Positions 62,261-64,000 of a stretch of DNA of 64,000 nucleotides are shown piece by piece. The stretch lies in the NCBI GenBank assembly GCA_030374765.1, contig JARGXX010000068.1:4092001-4156000 (forward strand). Direction: 5' to 3'. Numbering within the stretch: position 1 is the stretch's first letter; the number at the start of each line of letters is the position of its first letter. The notes beneath the pieces were generated by a model. It did not search any database and was not told the DNA's origin. It saw only the letters and a list, made by a program, of their open reading frames with translations. The DNA comes from Agarophyton chilense (lineage: Eukaryota > Rhodophyta > Florideophyceae > Gracilariales > Gracilariaceae). Position numbers and translations under genes: made by a program.

Positions 62261-64000
62261 ATGCCGCCGAAGAACAAGTCGAAGAAATTTTTGGCGAAGC
62301 AGAGGGCTCGGGAAGAAGCTGAAGCAGCAAAGAAGGGTCCCGAAGCCGTAGAAGCTGTACGCAAGAAATACGAGAAGGGTAGCTCCGCTGCAAAGCCAAA
62401 ATTAAAGAAGCTTGACGATGTTGCCTCCTCCGTCACTGCGGGCAGCATCAAGGACGAATTGGGAGATGCTGCGACTGACACTAGTACAACTGCGACAGGA
62501 GTCTTAATGTCTGTTTATGGTGCTCGTGACATCAAGATTGGAGGCTTTTCCTTGAACTTTCACAATAAAGTTCTCGTAGAAGACACTATGATCGAGCTTA
62601 CGGTCGGAAGACGCTACGGACTTATCGGACGGAACGGTTGTGGTAAGAGTACTTTTCTCAAAGTTCTGGCAGAGCGACAAGTCCCGATTCCGGACTACAT
62701 CGATATTCACCTTCTGTCAGAGGAAGCACACCCGACAGAAGATTCTGCGCTTGACTATGTTATTAACTCTGCGAGGGCTGAAGTTGCTAGGCTGGAGGGA
62801 AAGGTAGATGAGATTCTCACAGAGGAAGGACCCGAGAGTCTTGTGCTCAACGATATCCACGAAAGATTGGAAGAGCTGGATCCATCAACGTTCGAAAGTC
62901 GAGCGAGCACCATCCTATGCGGTTTAGGTTTCAATGCCCAGACGATACAGAAGAAAACAAAGGACATGAGTGGTGGTTGGCGAATGAGAGTTGCTCTTGC
63001 AAAAGCGCTCTTTATCCAACCTACTATGTTGTTACTTGATGAACCTACTAACCATGTAAGTGAAGGATCACTCGAACGATGTCCATCTTTTCTTTCTCCG
63101 TGGCAGTAATCGCTAACTTTGTTGTTCCTGTGCGATGTGCCCTACACCTCACTTGCGTGTCTGTGTTTTTTCCTTACCAGCTTGATCTTTCTGCATGCGT
63201 ATGGCTAGAGGAGTACCTATCGAGATATAACAAGATTCTAATTGTTGTATCTCACTCGCAAGACTTTTTAGACGGCGTATGCACAGATACTATGGTCATG
63301 CAACAGCAAGAGCTTAAGTACTGGGGGGGAAATTACACTACTTACGTGCGAACAAGAGAAGAGCAGGATACTAATCAGTTGAAGCTGTACAAGAAACAAC
63401 AAGAGGAAATGAAACACATTAAGCAGTTCATTGCTTCTTGTGGAACCTGTAGGTTTTTTTTCATTGCAATTAGTAGCATCGACGAAATACTGACTGCTAT
63501 CTCCATGTGCTCCTTTACGCGATTCAGACGCAAATCTCGTACGCCAAGCAAAATCGCGACAAAAACAGCTCGACAAAATGGTCGAGGCTGGATTGCTTGA
63601 ACCTCCTTATGAAGAGCCTCGCTTTAAGTTTTCCTTCTTTGGATGTGGAACACTTGCTCCCCCGCTCATCAGTTTTTCAGATGTTGCGTTTTCATACTCA
63701 GGAAAGAAGGAAGACTACCTTTATTCTAATCTGAGCTTCGGTATAGATGGTGAATCTAGAGTTTCTCTGGTAGGTCCAAACGGTGCAGGGAAAAGCACTC
63801 TTTTGAACCTCATGCTACAAGAATTGAGTCCCTCTGAAGGCAGCGTTTCGCACAAGTCTGGACTAAGGGTTGGTCGATATCATCAACATTCCGCAGATCA
63901 ACTAGACTTCAATCTCTCGCCAGTTGAGTATGTCCGATCGAAGTATCCCAAACTACACGATACTCTCCAGGGATATCGAGCTGAGGTGGGGCGTTTCGGT
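62261..64000 (+). CDS. ABC-F ATPase of the ABCF2/ARB1 type (runs off the right edge)
   Basis: Exons 62261-63055, 63181-63448 and 63528-64000+, with introns of 125 and 79 bp. The Lys/Ala-rich N-terminus (MPPKNKSKKFLAKQRAREE) resembles ARB1. The first ABC half has Walker A GRNGCGKST, MSGGWRMRVALAKALF as signature and LLLDEPTNH before intron 1; the next exon starts LDLSA, completing the usual DEPTNHLDL. The linker SHSQDFLDGVCTD...YTTYVRTREEQ is typical. The second half starts with GPNGAGKST (about 63777) and is cut by the window end. ABC-F proteins of this class act on ribosomes; ARB1 works in ribosome biogenesis. They have no membrane domain. Confidence 0.95.
63056..63180 (+). other. Intron 1 of the ABC-F gene
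   Basis: 125 bp, GTAAGT ... CTTACCAG; it lies between the codons for DEPTNH and LDL. Confidence 0.92.
63449..63527 (+). other. Intron 2 of the ABC-F gene
   Basis: 79 bp, GTAGGT ... GATTCAG; removal gives SCGTYANLVRQAKSRQKQL, as in ABCF2 proteins. Confidence 0.9.

Noticed and set aside
1-64000. CRISPR arrays, rRNA and tRNA genes
   Set aside because: No regularly spaced repeats, rRNA segments or cloverleaf-compatible sequences were seen; tRNAs with introns could be missed by eye.

Overview
The window looks like nuclear DNA of a photosynthetic eukaryote with intron-poor, tightly spaced genes. A red alga of the florideophyte type is the best guess. The support is two predicted thylakoid-lumen proteins with internal double-Arg signals, a DUF1995 plastid-type protein, short GT-AG introns (56-125 bp) in only three of the recognised genes, mixed GC content, and a secreted polysaccharide-active (heparinase-like) relic. 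The taxonomic call is inference; another alga is possible.

Layout. Positions 1-17,761 are nested Gypsy-type LTR retrotransposons. An older, broken copy lies on the minus strand and runs off the left edge. A younger copy (4317-16059, plus strand, 916-bp LTRs about 1.3% apart, CTGCA target duplication) sits inside the older one's gag. The young copy carries gag, protease, RT-RNase H, integrase and a chromodomain. Between the chromodomain and the 3' LTR it also has a 1.9-kb antisense coding block. Positions 17.8-19.9 kb hold unrecognised sequence, a tyrosine-recombinase relic and a cluster of hairpins.

From about 20 kb the host genes begin. A four-HMA copper P1B-ATPase comes first, with a two-HMA small protein upstream on the same strand. 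A 3-kb stretch rich in homopolymer runs follows. Then come a CDCA7-like zf-4CXXC_R1 protein, a predicted thylakoid-lumen protein and a C2H2 zinc-finger protein. A NASP-type histone chaperone lies head-to-head with a 1270-aa protein ending in a CENP-C motif. Next are an ER-luminal DnaJ (KDEL), a predicted lumenal alpha-carbonic anhydrase, a decayed heparinase II/III-like gene, a MOCOS-like class V aminotransferase, SMC5, DUF1995 and a small Tudor-like protein. Four kilobases of AT-rich spacer with a LINE relic separate these from a secreted trypsin-like protease and an ABCF2/ARB1-type ABC-F gene, which is cut by the right edge.

Themes. Several neighbours between 28.7 and 52.3 kb act on chromatin or chromosome segregation (CDCA7-like, NASP, CENP-C-like, SMC5). 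The most notable unit is the divergent NASP / CENP-C-like pair, a histone chaperone and an inner-kinetochore protein sharing about 0.6 kb of upstream DNA. A second theme is plastid and lumen function (carbonic anhydrase, helical lumen protein, DUF1995). I found no CRISPR array, rRNA or convincing tRNA gene.
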